Shown here one piece after another: positions 34,317-43,173 of a DNA stretch of 64,000 nucleotides. Location: the NCBI RefSeq assembly GCF_029892095.1, contig NZ_JARZAE010000004.1, positions 806,001 to 870,000 on the forward strand. Reading direction: 5' to 3'. A program made the position numbers and the translations under genes. Below the pieces are notes generated by a model that was not told the DNA's origin, ran no database searches, and saw only the letters and a program-made list of their open reading frames with translations. Each line of letters begins with the position of its first letter. The stretch's first letter is position 1. The DNA is from Kitasatospora sp. MAP12-44. Lineage in GTDB: Bacteria > Actinomycetota > Actinomycetes > Streptomycetales > Streptomycetaceae.

Positions 34317-36279
34317 GCCACTCCCGCGGCACCGCGCGCCGCTCGCGGCCACCGGCTTCACCGGGCCCTGGACCGACACCTGCGAAGCGCTGGCCGGGCA
34401 GCTGGCGCAGGGCCTGGCCCGGCTCGGCAGCGAGCTGCGGGCCGAGGTGTCGATGCTGGGAGCGCGCGACGAGCTCACGGTGCAAGTGCAAGACACGCCG
34501 ACAGCGGCCGGCGCCGATGCCGGGGCCGGCGTGGTGCACCTCTACGGGCACCACGCGATCATCGGCCCGGATCACCCGGGCGACGGGCAGCGGGCCTGCC
34601 CGCGCTGCCTGGCCCGGCGCTGGCAGGCGGTCCGCTCCGGGTCGCTGCGCGAGGCCCTGGAGGCAGGCGGCGACACCCGCGCGGCGGGCAGCCCGCCGTG
34701 GGCCGTCCCGTTCGTCGCCGACGCCGTCGCCGCCCTGCTGGCCGCCCGCGAGGAACGCGGCGACACCGGGCAACAGCCCTTCCCCAGCGTCCAGTTACTC
34801 GATCTGGAGACACTGCGGATCAGCGGCTTCCCGCTGGTGCCGGACGCCGAGTGCCCGCGCTGCGACCGCCGCGAGGACGACAGCGCCGAGGCCGCCCGCC
34901 TGATCCTGCGCAGCAGGCCGAAGGCCGCGACGCTGGAGTTCCGGCTGCACGGGATCGAGGAGTACGAGCTGCCGTTGGCGGCGTTCGTCAACCCGGTCGC
35001 GGGGATGCTCGGGCCCTCGGTCGTCCCGGATCTGCTCTCCGCCTCCACCTCCTCCACCGTCGGCTGCTTCACCATGCGCTCGGGCAGCTATCTGCGGGAG
35101 TGCTTCTGGGGTGGCCACGACGCCAGCTACCGGACGAGCACCCGGGTCGGCCTGCTGGAGGGCCTTGAGCGCTTCGCCGGGATGCGGGCCCGGGGCCGGC
35201 GCACCACGGTGGTCGCCGCCTTCGACCGGCTCGGCGGCCGGCCGGCCGTCGACCCGCGGGTCTGCGGCCTCTACGCGGACACCTTCTACCGCGCCGAGCC
35301 CGGCATCACCCCGTTCGCGCCGGACCGCGAGATCCCCTGGGTCTGGGGGTACTCGCTGCGCGACCAGCAGCCGGTGCTGGTACCGGAGATCCTCACCTAC
35401 TACCACTCCCCCGGCGGGCTGGCGAACCGGTTCGTCCAGGAGAGCTCCAACGGCTGCGCGTCCGGCGGCTGCCTGGAGGAAGCTGTCTACTTCGGGCTGA
35501 TGGAGGCCGTCGAGCGCGACGCCTTCCTGCTCGCCTGGTACGGCATGCTCGACCTGCCCGAGCTGGACGCGCGCTCCAGCACCCGGCCGCAGACCCGCAC
35601 GATGGTCGACCGGCTGGAGATGTACGGCTACCGCGCGCGCTTCTTCGACACCCGGATCAGCTTCCCGATCCCGGTGGTGACGGCCGTCGCGGAGCGGATC
35701 GACGGGGGTCTCGGCCGGCTCTGCTTCGGCGCCGGCGCGAGCCTGGACCCCGAGGCCGCGCTGGCGGCCGGGCTCTGCGAGATCGCCACCGACGCCGTCA
35801 ACCTGCGTGGGCGTACCGTGCGCGAGGAGCGGCGGCTGCGGGCGATGGCCGAGGACTTCGACCGGATCCAGGTGCTGCACGACCACCCGCTGGTGTACGG
35901 GCTGCCGGAGATGGCCGGGTACGCCGACTTCCTGCTGGCCGAGCGCGGCCGCCCGCCGCAACCGCTGGACCGGCTGCGCGGGGCGGGTGCCATCCCCCCG
36001 GGCGACGACCTGCGGGAGGATCTGCGGCGCTGCGTCGAGGCGGTGACCGGCGCGGGCTTCGACGTGGTCGTGGTCGACCAGACCATGCCCGAGCAGCGCC
36101 AACTCGGCTTCCACACAGCCAGCGTGATCGTGCCGGGCCTGCTGCCGATCGACTTCGGCCACCGCCGCCAGCGCGCGCTCGGGATGCCCCGGCTGCGCAC
36201 CGCCCCACGGGAGGCCGGCCTGCGCGAACGTGATCTGCGCGCGGAGGAGCTCAACCCGGCTCCGCATCCGTTCCCGTAA
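34306..36279 (+). CDS. YcaO cyclodehydratase 1
   Basis: 657 residues; GTG overlaps the F-protein end by 11 bp. The N-terminal ~190 residues mimic the C-terminal E1-like segment with two CPRC motifs (98-101, 183-186). The YcaO domain follows, with EGLERFAG (Glu ~285-288), QESSNGCASGGCLEEAVYFGLMEAVERDAF, and the C-terminal Pro-rich tail PAPHPFP that is needed by azoline-forming YcaOs. It uses ATP to phosphorylate the backbone amide and cyclise Cys/Ser/Thr to azolines on the precursor. Active-site residues appear complete. Confidence 0.9.
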   Translation: MLTEPLPRHRAPLAATGFTGPWTDTCEALAGQLAQGLARLGSELRAEVSMLGARDELTVQVQDTPTAAGADAGAGVVHLYGHHAIIGPDHPGDGQRACPRCLARRWQAVRSGSLREALEAGGDTRAAGSPPWAVPFVADAVAALLAAREERGDTGQQPFPSVQLLDLETLRISGFPLVPDAECPRCDRREDDSAEAARLILRSRPKAATLEFRLHGIEEYELPLAAFVNPVAGMLGPSVVPDLLSASTSSTVGCFTMRSGSYLRECFWGGHDASYRTSTRVGLLEGLERFAGMRARGRRTTVVAAFDRLGGRPAVDPRVCGLYADTFYRAEPGITPFAPDREIPWVWGYSLRDQQPVLVPEILTYYHSPGGLANRFVQESSNGCASGGCLEEAVYFGLMEAVERDAFLLAWYGMLDLPELDARSSTRPQTRTMVDRLEMYGYRARFFDTRISFPIPVVTAVAERIDGGLGRLCFGAGASLDPEAALAAGLCEIATDAVNLRGRTVREERRLRAMAEDFDRIQVLHDHPLVYGLPEMAGYADFLLAERGRPPQPLDRLRGAGAIPPGDDLREDLRRCVEAVTGAGFDVVVVDQTMPEQRQLGFHTASVIVPGLLPIDFGHRRQRALGMPRLRTAPREAGLRERDLRAEELNPAPHPFP

Positions 36280-36280
36280 C

Positions 36281-36328
36281 TCCGTTGACTCACAGCTCCG
36301 TTGATCCACAGCTCCGTTGACCCGTCCC
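36281..36328. repeat. Three 16-bp direct repeats in the YcaO-1/SagB gap
   Basis: TCCGTTGACTCACAGC, TCCGTTGATCCACAGC and TCCGTTGACCCGTCCC run head to tail directly after the YcaO-1 stop, followed by a truncated TCCGGTGA. This is the only sizeable untranslated gap in the operon. Confidence 0.85.
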
Positions 36329-36347
36329 TCCGGTGAAAGGACCGACC

Positions 36348-38093
36348 ATGGGCTATGCCCACGCGTACGCGACCGCGGTGATGCGCCGGGGCAGATTCCC
36401 GATGGAACCCGCGGACTTCGTCCCCGACTGGGCGGACCGGCCCAGGAAGGGCAAGCACTTCCCCGGCGCGCCGTACTTCCCGCTGCCGGAGGGCGGTTGC
36501 CCGGCGGCGGCCACCGTGCAGCAGGGGCTGTTCGGGCCGCGCGGGGAGGGCGAGTTCACCCTGCCGCTGCTCGGCGGGATGCTCAAGGACTCCTACGGGC
36601 TGACCGGCCGCCGGCTGGCCATCCAGGCCAACTCCGATCTGGGCACGCTGCCGTTCTACACCCACGCCAACTGGTCGCGCGGCACCGCCTCGGGCGGCGG
36701 CCTCTACCCGATCGGCATCCACTGGGTGGCCGGGCCCAGCGGGCCGCTGACCCCCGGCGTCTACCACTACGCGACGCCGCACCACGCGATGCAGCGGCTG
36801 CTGGCCGGGGATGTCACGGCGGAGGTGCGGGGGGCGCTGGGCGACGACGCCACGGTGCACCAGAGCAGCGACCAATTCCTGGTGCTGGGCGTCAAGTTCT
36901 GGCAGAACGCCTTCAAGTACAACAGCTTCTCGTACCACGTCGTCACGATGGACATCGGCGCGCTTGTGCAGACCTGGCGGATCTGGGCGCGGGCGCGGGG
37001 GCTGCACCTGGGGCCCGCGCTCTGGTTCGACGAGGAGCGGCTCGGCCGGCTGCTGGGGTTGTCGTCGCAGGAGGAGGGCGTCTTCGCTGTCGTACCGCTG
37101 CGCTGGGAGGGCGGCCCCGGCTTGGGGCCTGGTACCAGCGTGGGCGCGGGCCGGGTCCGGCTGGTCGATCAGGAGCGCTCGCGCCGGGTGTTCGGTTTCG
37201 AGACCGTCCAGCGGATCCACGCGGCGACGCTGGAGGGCGCGGCCGAGCGGCCGCCGACCGCCGTCGTGGCCAAGGCGCTGACGCCGTCGCCGTCGCCGTC
37301 GCAATCGCCGTCGCCGTCGCCGTCGCAATCGCCGTCACCGTCACCGTCGCCATCGTCGTCGCCATCGTCGTCGCCATCGGCGCCGGCGGCCGGGGAGCTG
37401 GTGGCGCTGCCCCGGCCCGCGCCGCTGGCGCTCGGCGTCCGCCAGGCGCTGCGTGAACGCCGCAGCAGCTTCGGGAGGTTCACCGCCACCACGCCGATCG
37501 GCGCCGACCAGCTCGCGGCCGCGCTCGCCGCCGCGGCGGCCGGCGGCCGCCTGGACAGCGACGTGGAGAGCCCGGACGGCCCGGCGACGACCCGGCTGTA
37601 TGTCTTCGTCAACCATGTCGCGGGCGTTCCCGCCGGGGTCTACGGCTACGACGCGGCGAGCGGTGCACTGCGGCTGCTGCGGGCGGGCGAGCAGGGCGGG
37701 TTCCTGCAGCGCAACTACTTCCTGGCCAACTACAACCTGGAGCAGGCCGCCGCGGTGATCGTCCCCACCGCGCCCACCGCCGCCGTCCTGGACGCCGTCG
37801 GCGACCGCGGCCTGCGGCTGGTGAACGCCGCCGTCGGCGCGGTGTCGCAGGCGCTCTACACCGCCGCGTCCGCGCTCGGTCTCGGCTGCGGCGTCGCCCT
37901 CGGTTTCGACTGCCTCTCCTACATCGAGGAGCTCGGGCTCGAAGGCGAGGGGCCCGCGCTCGACGGAGCCGCGGAGGTGCCGCTGCTGATCATGATGATC
38001 GGCCACGAGCGCCCGCAGCCTGCGGACTTCAGCTTCCTGCTAGCTGACTCTCACGATGCAGCAAACGCGGAAGGAGCCGGCGATGGGCGGTAG
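36348..38093 (+). CDS. Duplicated SagB-type FMN dehydrogenase
   Basis: 581 residues, about twice one nitroreductase domain. The first half (RLAIQANSDLGTLPFYTHANWSRGTASGGGLYPIGIHWVAG) has the SagB-type Ser/Gly-rich FMN loop, and the second (RERRSSFGRFTATTPIGADQ through ALYTAASALGLGCGVALGFD) is a second nitroreductase unit with the flavin-binding Arg cluster. A low-complexity Pro-Ser linker (residues ~312-344) joins them. It oxidises azolines to aromatic thiazoles/oxazoles. ATG 36348 has AAAGGA upstream. Which half is catalytic is unknown; one may be structural. Confidence 0.85.
   Translation: MGYAHAYATAVMRRGRFPMEPADFVPDWADRPRKGKHFPGAPYFPLPEGGCPAAATVQQGLFGPRGEGEFTLPLLGGMLKDSYGLTGRRLAIQANSDLGTLPFYTHANWSRGTASGGGLYPIGIHWVAGPSGPLTPGVYHYATPHHAMQRLLAGDVTAEVRGALGDDATVHQSSDQFLVLGVKFWQNAFKYNSFSYHVVTMDIGALVQTWRIWARARGLHLGPALWFDEERLGRLLGLSSQEEGVFAVVPLRWEGGPGLGPGTSVGAGRVRLVDQERSRRVFGFETVQRIHAATLEGAAERPPTAVVAKALTPSPSPSQSPSPSPSQSPSPSPSPSSSPSSSPSAPAAGELVALPRPAPLALGVRQALRERRSSFGRFTATTPIGADQLAAALAAAAAGGRLDSDVESPDGPATTRLYVFVNHVAGVPAGVYGYDAASGALRLLRAGEQGGFLQRNYFLANYNLEQAAAVIVPTAPTAAVLDAVGDRGLRLVNAAVGAVSQALYTAASALGLGCGVALGFDCLSYIEELGLEGEGPALDGAAEVPLLIMMIGHERPQPADFSFLLADSHDAANAEGAGDGR
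37281..37380. repeat. Pro-Ser linker repeat in the SagB gene
   Basis: Short CCGTCG-type units with interspersed CAATCG and CCATCG encode a PSPSPSQ-like hinge between the two dehydrogenase domains. Extension or loss of hexamers would keep the frame. Confidence 0.9.
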
Positions 38094-40824
38094 CGGCGGG
38101 CTGAGTCCCCGGTTCATGCTGCGGGTGGCCGCGCTGCCCATCGAGGCGGTGCACGGGCTGCGCTGCCCGGGTTCCCGGCGCTGGGCGCAGGAGCTGCTCA
38201 CGGAGGAGGAGCGGCTGGCCGATCTGGGCGCCCGGCTGAGCGATCCGCTCGCCGAACTGGTCAAGGCCGCCACCGACGACCAGCAGCGCCGCCAGTTGCT
38301 CACCCTTCGGCGGCAGGTCTTCAACAACCGGCTGCCGCGCGAACTCGGCCCGGCGCGGGCGCTGGCCGACACGTTGGCCGGCACACTGACCGGCACACTG
38401 ACCGACCCGCTCACCGGCCAGGCCGGCGGGCTGCTCGCGCAGTGGCTGGAGGCGCGGGTCCGACTGGACGAGCTGCGGGCGGCCGGCAGCTCGCTCTTCG
38501 CCGAGGAACTCAACGCCAGTCGAGCCGAGTTGAGGAAGCTGGCCGGACGCGACGAGCTGCATCTCGGCCTGCTGCTGGCCTCGCCGACGCTGGAGGGCAA
38601 GCTCGACGCCTTCGTCGCCGCGCCCTCCACCGCCCCGGACAAGCGTGCCCGCAAGATGGAGCGCTCGCTGCTGTCGTACCTGTACCGGACGGCCTGCAAG
38701 ACCAGCCCGTTCAGCACCTTCACCACGGTGGCGCCCGGAACGTTCACCGACAGCGCCGAGTTCGACACGCGGTCGACCGGCCACCCACGGCTGAACGTGG
38801 TGGTACTGGCCCGGCTGGCCGAGCTGATCGCCGCCGATCCGGAGCGCCGCCGCGACCTGCCGGTCGCCCTCGCCTCCGGCTGGGTGCTGGACGAGGAGCG
38901 GGTCCGCTACGTCCGCCGGTCGGTGACCGCCGGCGACGACAGCGCCGCCGTGAGCTTCGACGCCGCACAGGACCGGCTCTTCTTCCTGCGGCTCAGCGAC
39001 GCCCTCGAACAGATGCTGGAGCTGTTCCGCACCCGGTCGCTGATCCGCCACCGCGAGCTGTCGGCCCTGCTCAGCGGCCGGGCCGGCGCCAGCACCGAGG
39101 AGGCCGAGCACTACCTGACGGCGCTGATCGATCTTGGCATGCTCCAACTCCCGCTGCTCGCAACCGATGTGCACAGCCACGACCCGCTGAACTCCTTCCA
39201 GCGGGCGCTGCGCTCGCTGCAGTGCCCGTGGGCCGACGGGATCGCGCTGCGGCTGGCGGGCCCAGCCGCCTGCCTCACCCGCTACCCGGGCGCCGACGTG
39301 CCCACCCGCCGCGCCCTGCTGGCCTCGCTGCGCCGGGAGTTGCTGGCCCTGCAGAGCGAACTCGGCGCCGAGTCGCCCTCCCTGCCGCAGACCGTGCTGT
39401 ACGAGGACGTGGTCGGCGGGCCGGTGCAACTGCCGTCCGCCTGGGTCGAACCAGCCGCCGAGTCGCTACGCTCGCTCACCCGGATCCTGCCCGCCTTCGA
39501 TGTGGCGCTGGCCCAACGGCTCACCCTCAAGGGCTTCTTCCTCGTCCGCCACGGCAAGGGCGGCCGCTGCGAGGACCTGCTCCAACTGGTGCACGACTTC
39601 CACGAGGACATCTTCCACCAGTACCTCCAGTTCACCGCCACCAAGCCGGCCACCGGGCAGGACGGCGGCTACCCGGCCGAGGAGAACTGGCTGGGCATGC
39701 CGGAGGTCACCGCACTGGACCGGGCCCGCAGCGAACTCTCGACGCGGATGCGGCAGTTGTGGGCGGATCGGCCGGACAGCGCCGAGGAGCTGGTGCTGGA
39801 CGAGTCGGCGGTGGCCGCCGTCGCGGCCGAACTGGCGCCGCTCGGGCGCGGGTTCGCCCCGCACAGCCACTTCGTGCAACTCGCCCGCCGCGAGGGCGAG
39901 CAGCCGGGGACAGCGCCGCTGGGCGTGCTCAACAGCTCCTACGGCGGCCTGTGCTTCCCGTTCACCCGCTTCACCCACTGCTTCGACTCCGAGCACGGCC
40001 TACCGGCCGAACTACGCTCTTCACTGGAGGAGTTGCAACCGCCGGGCGCCGTCTTCGCGGAGGTCACGGCGGGTTCGGCCACCACCAACCTCAACCTGCA
40101 CACGCGGCTGACCAGGTACGAGATCTGCTGCCCGGGCGAGACCAGCACCGCCCCCGAGGAAGACCGGATCCAGCTCGACGACCTCTATGTCGAGCACGAA
40201 CCGGGCGCCGACCGCCTGGTACTGCGCTCGCGGCGCCTGGAGCGGGAGGTGGTGCCGCTCTACCTCGGCTACCTGGTCCCGATGGTGCTGCCCGAGATCC
40301 CGCGTACCCTGCTGCTCTTCTCGCCCACCTCCCGGGTGACCCCGGAGGTCTGGCGCGGGGTGCCGACCGGGCCCGCCATCGACGGTGTCACCCACCGCCC
40401 CCGGGTACGACTGGGCGACCTGATCCTGCAACGCCGTTGCTGGACCGCCGGATCCGACACGCTACCGGCGGCGCTGCCCGGCGAGGACGAGTCGGAGCGC
40501 TTCCTGCGCTGGCGGCGGTGGCAGCGCGGGCACCGGTTGCCCGACCAGGTCTTCGCCCGGGTCCGCCCGCAGGCCGGGGACGGCCCGGGCGGCGGCTGGT
40601 TCGGCACGTCCAAACCGCAGTACGTCGACTTCGACAGCCCGCTGTCGCTGCTGGCCCTGGACGGGCTGATCGCGGGCCGGGCGGCCGACGTCGTCTTCGA
40701 GGAGATGCTTCCGGGCGCGGACGCGCTGTCCGTCCGCTCGGCCGGCGGCCGCCATGTCGCCGAACTGGCCCTGGAGATCACCCCGGACACAGCGCCCCCC
40801 AGCGGAGAGCGGAGCCATGACTGA
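38083..40824 (+). CDS. Split LanB, glutamylation half (lantibiotic dehydratase N-terminal type)
   Basis: 913 residues from ATG 38083 (AAGGAG upstream), overlapping the SagB stop by 11 bp. It matches Lant_dehydr_N: FMLRVAALPIEAVHGL at the start, MERSLLSYLYRTACKTSPFSTFTTV (the typical R-x-x-x-x-T-SPF-T signature), RLTLKGFFLVRHGKGGRC, and VPLYLGYLVPMVLPEIPRTLLLFSP. It transfers glutamate from Glu-tRNA to Ser/Thr side chains of the precursor, priming them for elimination. As in thiopeptide and goadsporin clusters, the elimination domain is a separate protein. Confidence 0.9.
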   Translation: MGGSGGLSPRFMLRVAALPIEAVHGLRCPGSRRWAQELLTEEERLADLGARLSDPLAELVKAATDDQQRRQLLTLRRQVFNNRLPRELGPARALADTLAGTLTGTLTDPLTGQAGGLLAQWLEARVRLDELRAAGSSLFAEELNASRAELRKLAGRDELHLGLLLASPTLEGKLDAFVAAPSTAPDKRARKMERSLLSYLYRTACKTSPFSTFTTVAPGTFTDSAEFDTRSTGHPRLNVVVLARLAELIAADPERRRDLPVALASGWVLDEERVRYVRRSVTAGDDSAAVSFDAAQDRLFFLRLSDALEQMLELFRTRSLIRHRELSALLSGRAGASTEEAEHYLTALIDLGMLQLPLLATDVHSHDPLNSFQRALRSLQCPWADGIALRLAGPAACLTRYPGADVPTRRALLASLRRELLALQSELGAESPSLPQTVLYEDVVGGPVQLPSAWVEPAAESLRSLTRILPAFDVALAQRLTLKGFFLVRHGKGGRCEDLLQLVHDFHEDIFHQYLQFTATKPATGQDGGYPAEENWLGMPEVTALDRARSELSTRMRQLWADRPDSAEELVLDESAVAAVAAELAPLGRGFAPHSHFVQLARREGEQPGTAPLGVLNSSYGGLCFPFTRFTHCFDSEHGLPAELRSSLEELQPPGAVFAEVTAGSATTNLNLHTRLTRYEICCPGETSTAPEEDRIQLDDLYVEHEPGADRLVLRSRRLEREVVPLYLGYLVPMVLPEIPRTLLLFSPTSRVTPEVWRGVPTGPAIDGVTHRPRVRLGDLILQRRCWTAGSDTLPAALPGEDESERFLRWRRWQRGHRLPDQVFARVRPQAGDGPGGGWFGTSKPQYVDFDSPLSLLALDGLIAGRAADVVFEEMLPGADALSVRSAGGRHVAELALEITPDTAPPSGERSHD

Positions 40825-41884
40825 CACCACACCCGAGCAGGCCGCACCCGGCGACTGGACGGCCTTCCACATCTTCTACGCCGCCAGCCCGCGTCCGATG
40901 CTGCTGCAGTGCGTCCGGCCGCTGGTCGACGCCCTGACCGAGGAGGGCCTGCTCGCCGGGTACTTCTTCATCAACTACTGGCTGGAGGGCCCGCATCTGC
41001 GGCTGCGCCTGAAGCCCTGCTCTGCCGCCGCGGCCGACCAGGTGCGCGAGCGCGCCGAGCAGGCGATCGCCGAGTTCCTGCGCAGGCGACCGGCGCTGTA
41101 CGAGGTCAAGGGCGGGTTCCTCGCCGAGCTCTACAACACGCTCTTCGAGCTGGAGTACCCGCAGGAGGACCGCGGCCGACTGCTGGGCCCGGACGGCCGG
41201 ATGCGACTGCGGGAGAACAACACCTTCAGCATCGAGCCCTACGAACCCGAGTACGGCAAGTACGGCGGCCCGGCCGGCATCGCGCTGGCGGAGTGGCATT
41301 TCCAACGCTCCAGCGACCTGGTGATCGAGGCGGCCCGCACCATGAACGTGCACCTGCGCACGGTGGTGCTCGGGCTCGCCGCTCAGCTGATGATGGTGAT
41401 GTCCGGCTGCTTCCTGCACGAGGAGGCGCAGTTGCTGGCCTTCCTGGACCGCTATCACGAGTTCTGGAACGGCGCCTTTTCGGGAACCAACTACACCGCC
41501 CAGGACGGCTACGACCGCGCCTACGGCAGCATGGACACCTCGCTGCCCCGGCGCTTCCAGGTGATCCGGGCCACCGTCGGCGAGGGCGCCACGGACCGGC
41601 TGCCGAGCTTCCTGCGGGACTGGGCCATGCACTGCCTGCAGCTGCGCGAACGCGTGCTGGAGCTCACCGAACGCGGCGAGCTGGTGTTCCGCTCCTGGGA
41701 CGGCACCCGCGACCTGCCGGTCACCGACCCGGCGCAGGCACTGCCGATGCTGCTCTCGCCCTATCTGCACATGACCAACAACCGGCTGTCGGTGACGGTT
41801 CGCGACGAGGCGTACCTCTCGTATGTACTGGCTCGCGCGCTGCGCTCGCCGCAGCCGAACTCCCAGACCGCGGCAGCGCCGTGA
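40817..41884 (+). CDS. Split LanB, elimination half (thiopeptide-type biosynthesis domain)
   Basis: 355 residues; ATG at 40817 overlaps the previous stop. DWTAFHIFYAASPRPMLLQCVRPL, GYFFINYWLEGPHLRLRLKP and SIEPYEPEYGKYGGPAGIALAEWHFQRSSDLV match the TIGR03891-type family (thiopep_ocin). In this family some proteins eliminate glutamate to give Dha/Dhb and others catalyse the pyridine-forming cycloaddition. Because a glutamylation half is present and this is the only such gene, elimination is the economical assignment. Confidence 0.82.
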   Translation: MTDTTPEQAAPGDWTAFHIFYAASPRPMLLQCVRPLVDALTEEGLLAGYFFINYWLEGPHLRLRLKPCSAAAADQVRERAEQAIAEFLRRRPALYEVKGGFLAELYNTLFELEYPQEDRGRLLGPDGRMRLRENNTFSIEPYEPEYGKYGGPAGIALAEWHFQRSSDLVIEAARTMNVHLRTVVLGLAAQLMMVMSGCFLHEEAQLLAFLDRYHEFWNGAFSGTNYTAQDGYDRAYGSMDTSLPRRFQVIRATVGEGATDRLPSFLRDWAMHCLQLRERVLELTERGELVFRSWDGTRDLPVTDPAQALPMLLSPYLHMTNNRLSVTVRDEAYLSYVLARALRSPQPNSQTAAAP

Positions 41885-43173
41885 GCGATACCGGAGTGCT
41901 CGGCCACCGGCCCCGGATCCGCCCCGAGATCCGGATCAGCCGGGCGCTGCTGCGCGGCGCCGTCCCGATCCATCTGCTCAAGGACCCGGTCAGCGGGCGC
42001 CGCCTCGAGGTCGGGGTCAAGGAGCACTTCATCATCGCCCGGCTGGACGGCAGCCGGACGCTGGACGAGATCGGCGAGCTGTACGCCCGCGAGTTCCGGG
42101 TCCGGCTGGGCGAGGCGCAGTGGCAGCAGATGCTGCGGCTGCTGTACGCGCGGGGCCTGCTCGCGGGCGGCGGTCCGGCAGAGCCCGCGCCGGCCCCGGC
42201 GACACGCTCAACGGGCAGCCCGTCCAGCCTGCTCAGCGGCCGGGTGCGGCTGGTCGCCGACGCGCCCGCGCTGGTGGACCGTCTGCACCAGGCGATCGGC
42301 TTCGCCCGCCGGGCGGGGTTCCTGGTGCCGCTGCTGGCCCTGGTGGCCGCGCTGCTGGTGGCGCTGGTCGTACAACTCGGCGAGCTCGTCCGGGAGACCG
42401 ACCGCCTCTTCCACCAGCCGGTGGCGCTGGCGGCGGCCGGGGCGGTGCTCTGGGTGAGCCTGGGACTGCACGAGCTGGCGCACGGGCTGGTCGGCCGCGC
42501 GTTCGGCGGACGGACCACCGAGATCGGCCTGCGCTGGCGGCTGCTGACGACCTACCTCTACTGCGAGGTGGAGGACGTCCAGTTCTTCGCGCGCCGCCGC
42601 GAGCAGATCGCCACCGCGGGTGCGGGCGTGCTGATGAACCTGGTCTTCCTGCTGCCCTGCTACCCGGTCTGGGCACTGCTGCCGGCGCATGCGCAGGCCC
42701 GGCCGTTCTGCGCGGGGCTGCTGCTGCTCGGCACCCTGCTGGCCCTGGCCAACCTGCTGCCGCTGCCCCCACTGGACGGCTACAAGATGCTCGGGCACGC
42801 CGTCGGCAGCGTCCAACTGGCCACCGACAGCCGTCGGTTCGCCGCCCGGCTGGCCCGCGTGGCGGTCCGCCGCGACACCGGCGCGCTGAGCGACTACCCC
42901 GTCCGGCTGCGTGTGGTGTACGGCGGCTACGCGCTCGGCTGCGCCGCCCTGGCCGGGGCCGCGCTCGCCGCCACCGGCCCGCTCTGCCGCCGGTTGCTAC
43001 CCGCCGCCGAGTCCCAGCTGGCCGGCTACGCACCCGCATTGACGGCCGGGGCGGCGCTGGCGCTGTGGGCCGTCGGCCTGGTCGCCAAGGCCCGCCGCAC
43101 GCCCGACACCACGCCCGGCACCACATCCCGAACGCACAACCGCACCAGCAACAGCAACGGAGAGCACGGATGA
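41881..43173 (+). CDS. M50-type membrane metalloprotease with N-terminal PqqD-like domain
   Basis: 430 residues; GTG overlaps the previous stop (GTGA). Residues ~1-95 (VPIHLLKDPVSGRRLEVGVK then HFIIARLDGSRTLDEIGELY) form a PqqD-like winged helix of the kind that binds RiPP leaders. The membrane part has HELAH at residues 197-201 and PPLDGYKM near residue 300, the zinc HExxH and LDG motifs of site-2-type proteases, within about six helices. It probably removes the leader peptide at the membrane, coupled to export. Confidence 0.82.
   Translation: MSDTGVLGHRPRIRPEIRISRALLRGAVPIHLLKDPVSGRRLEVGVKEHFIIARLDGSRTLDEIGELYAREFRVRLGEAQWQQMLRLLYARGLLAGGGPAEPAPAPATRSTGSPSSLLSGRVRLVADAPALVDRLHQAIGFARRAGFLVPLLALVAALLVALVVQLGELVRETDRLFHQPVALAAAGAVLWVSLGLHELAHGLVGRAFGGRTTEIGLRWRLLTTYLYCEVEDVQFFARRREQIATAGAGVLMNLVFLLPCYPVWALLPAHAQARPFCAGLLLLGTLLALANLLPLPPLDGYKMLGHAVGSVQLATDSRRFAARLARVAVRRDTGALSDYPVRLRVVYGGYALGCAALAGAALAATGPLCRRLLPAAESQLAGYAPALTAGAALALWAVGLVAKARRTPDTTPGTTSRTHNRTSNSNGEHG

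Noticed and set aside
31821..34496. An 891-codon open frame antisense to the F-protein gene
   Set aside because: High GC keeps antisense frames open. The opposite strand has recognisable RRE, E1-like and cysteine motifs, while the antisense product is low-complexity Arg/Gln/Gly without domains.
40817..41884. Assignment as a pyridine synthase (thiopeptide macrocycle formation)
   Set aside because: It is the only member of this family in the cluster and a glutamylation enzyme is present, which would be useless without an elimination partner. A second homologue elsewhere could change this.
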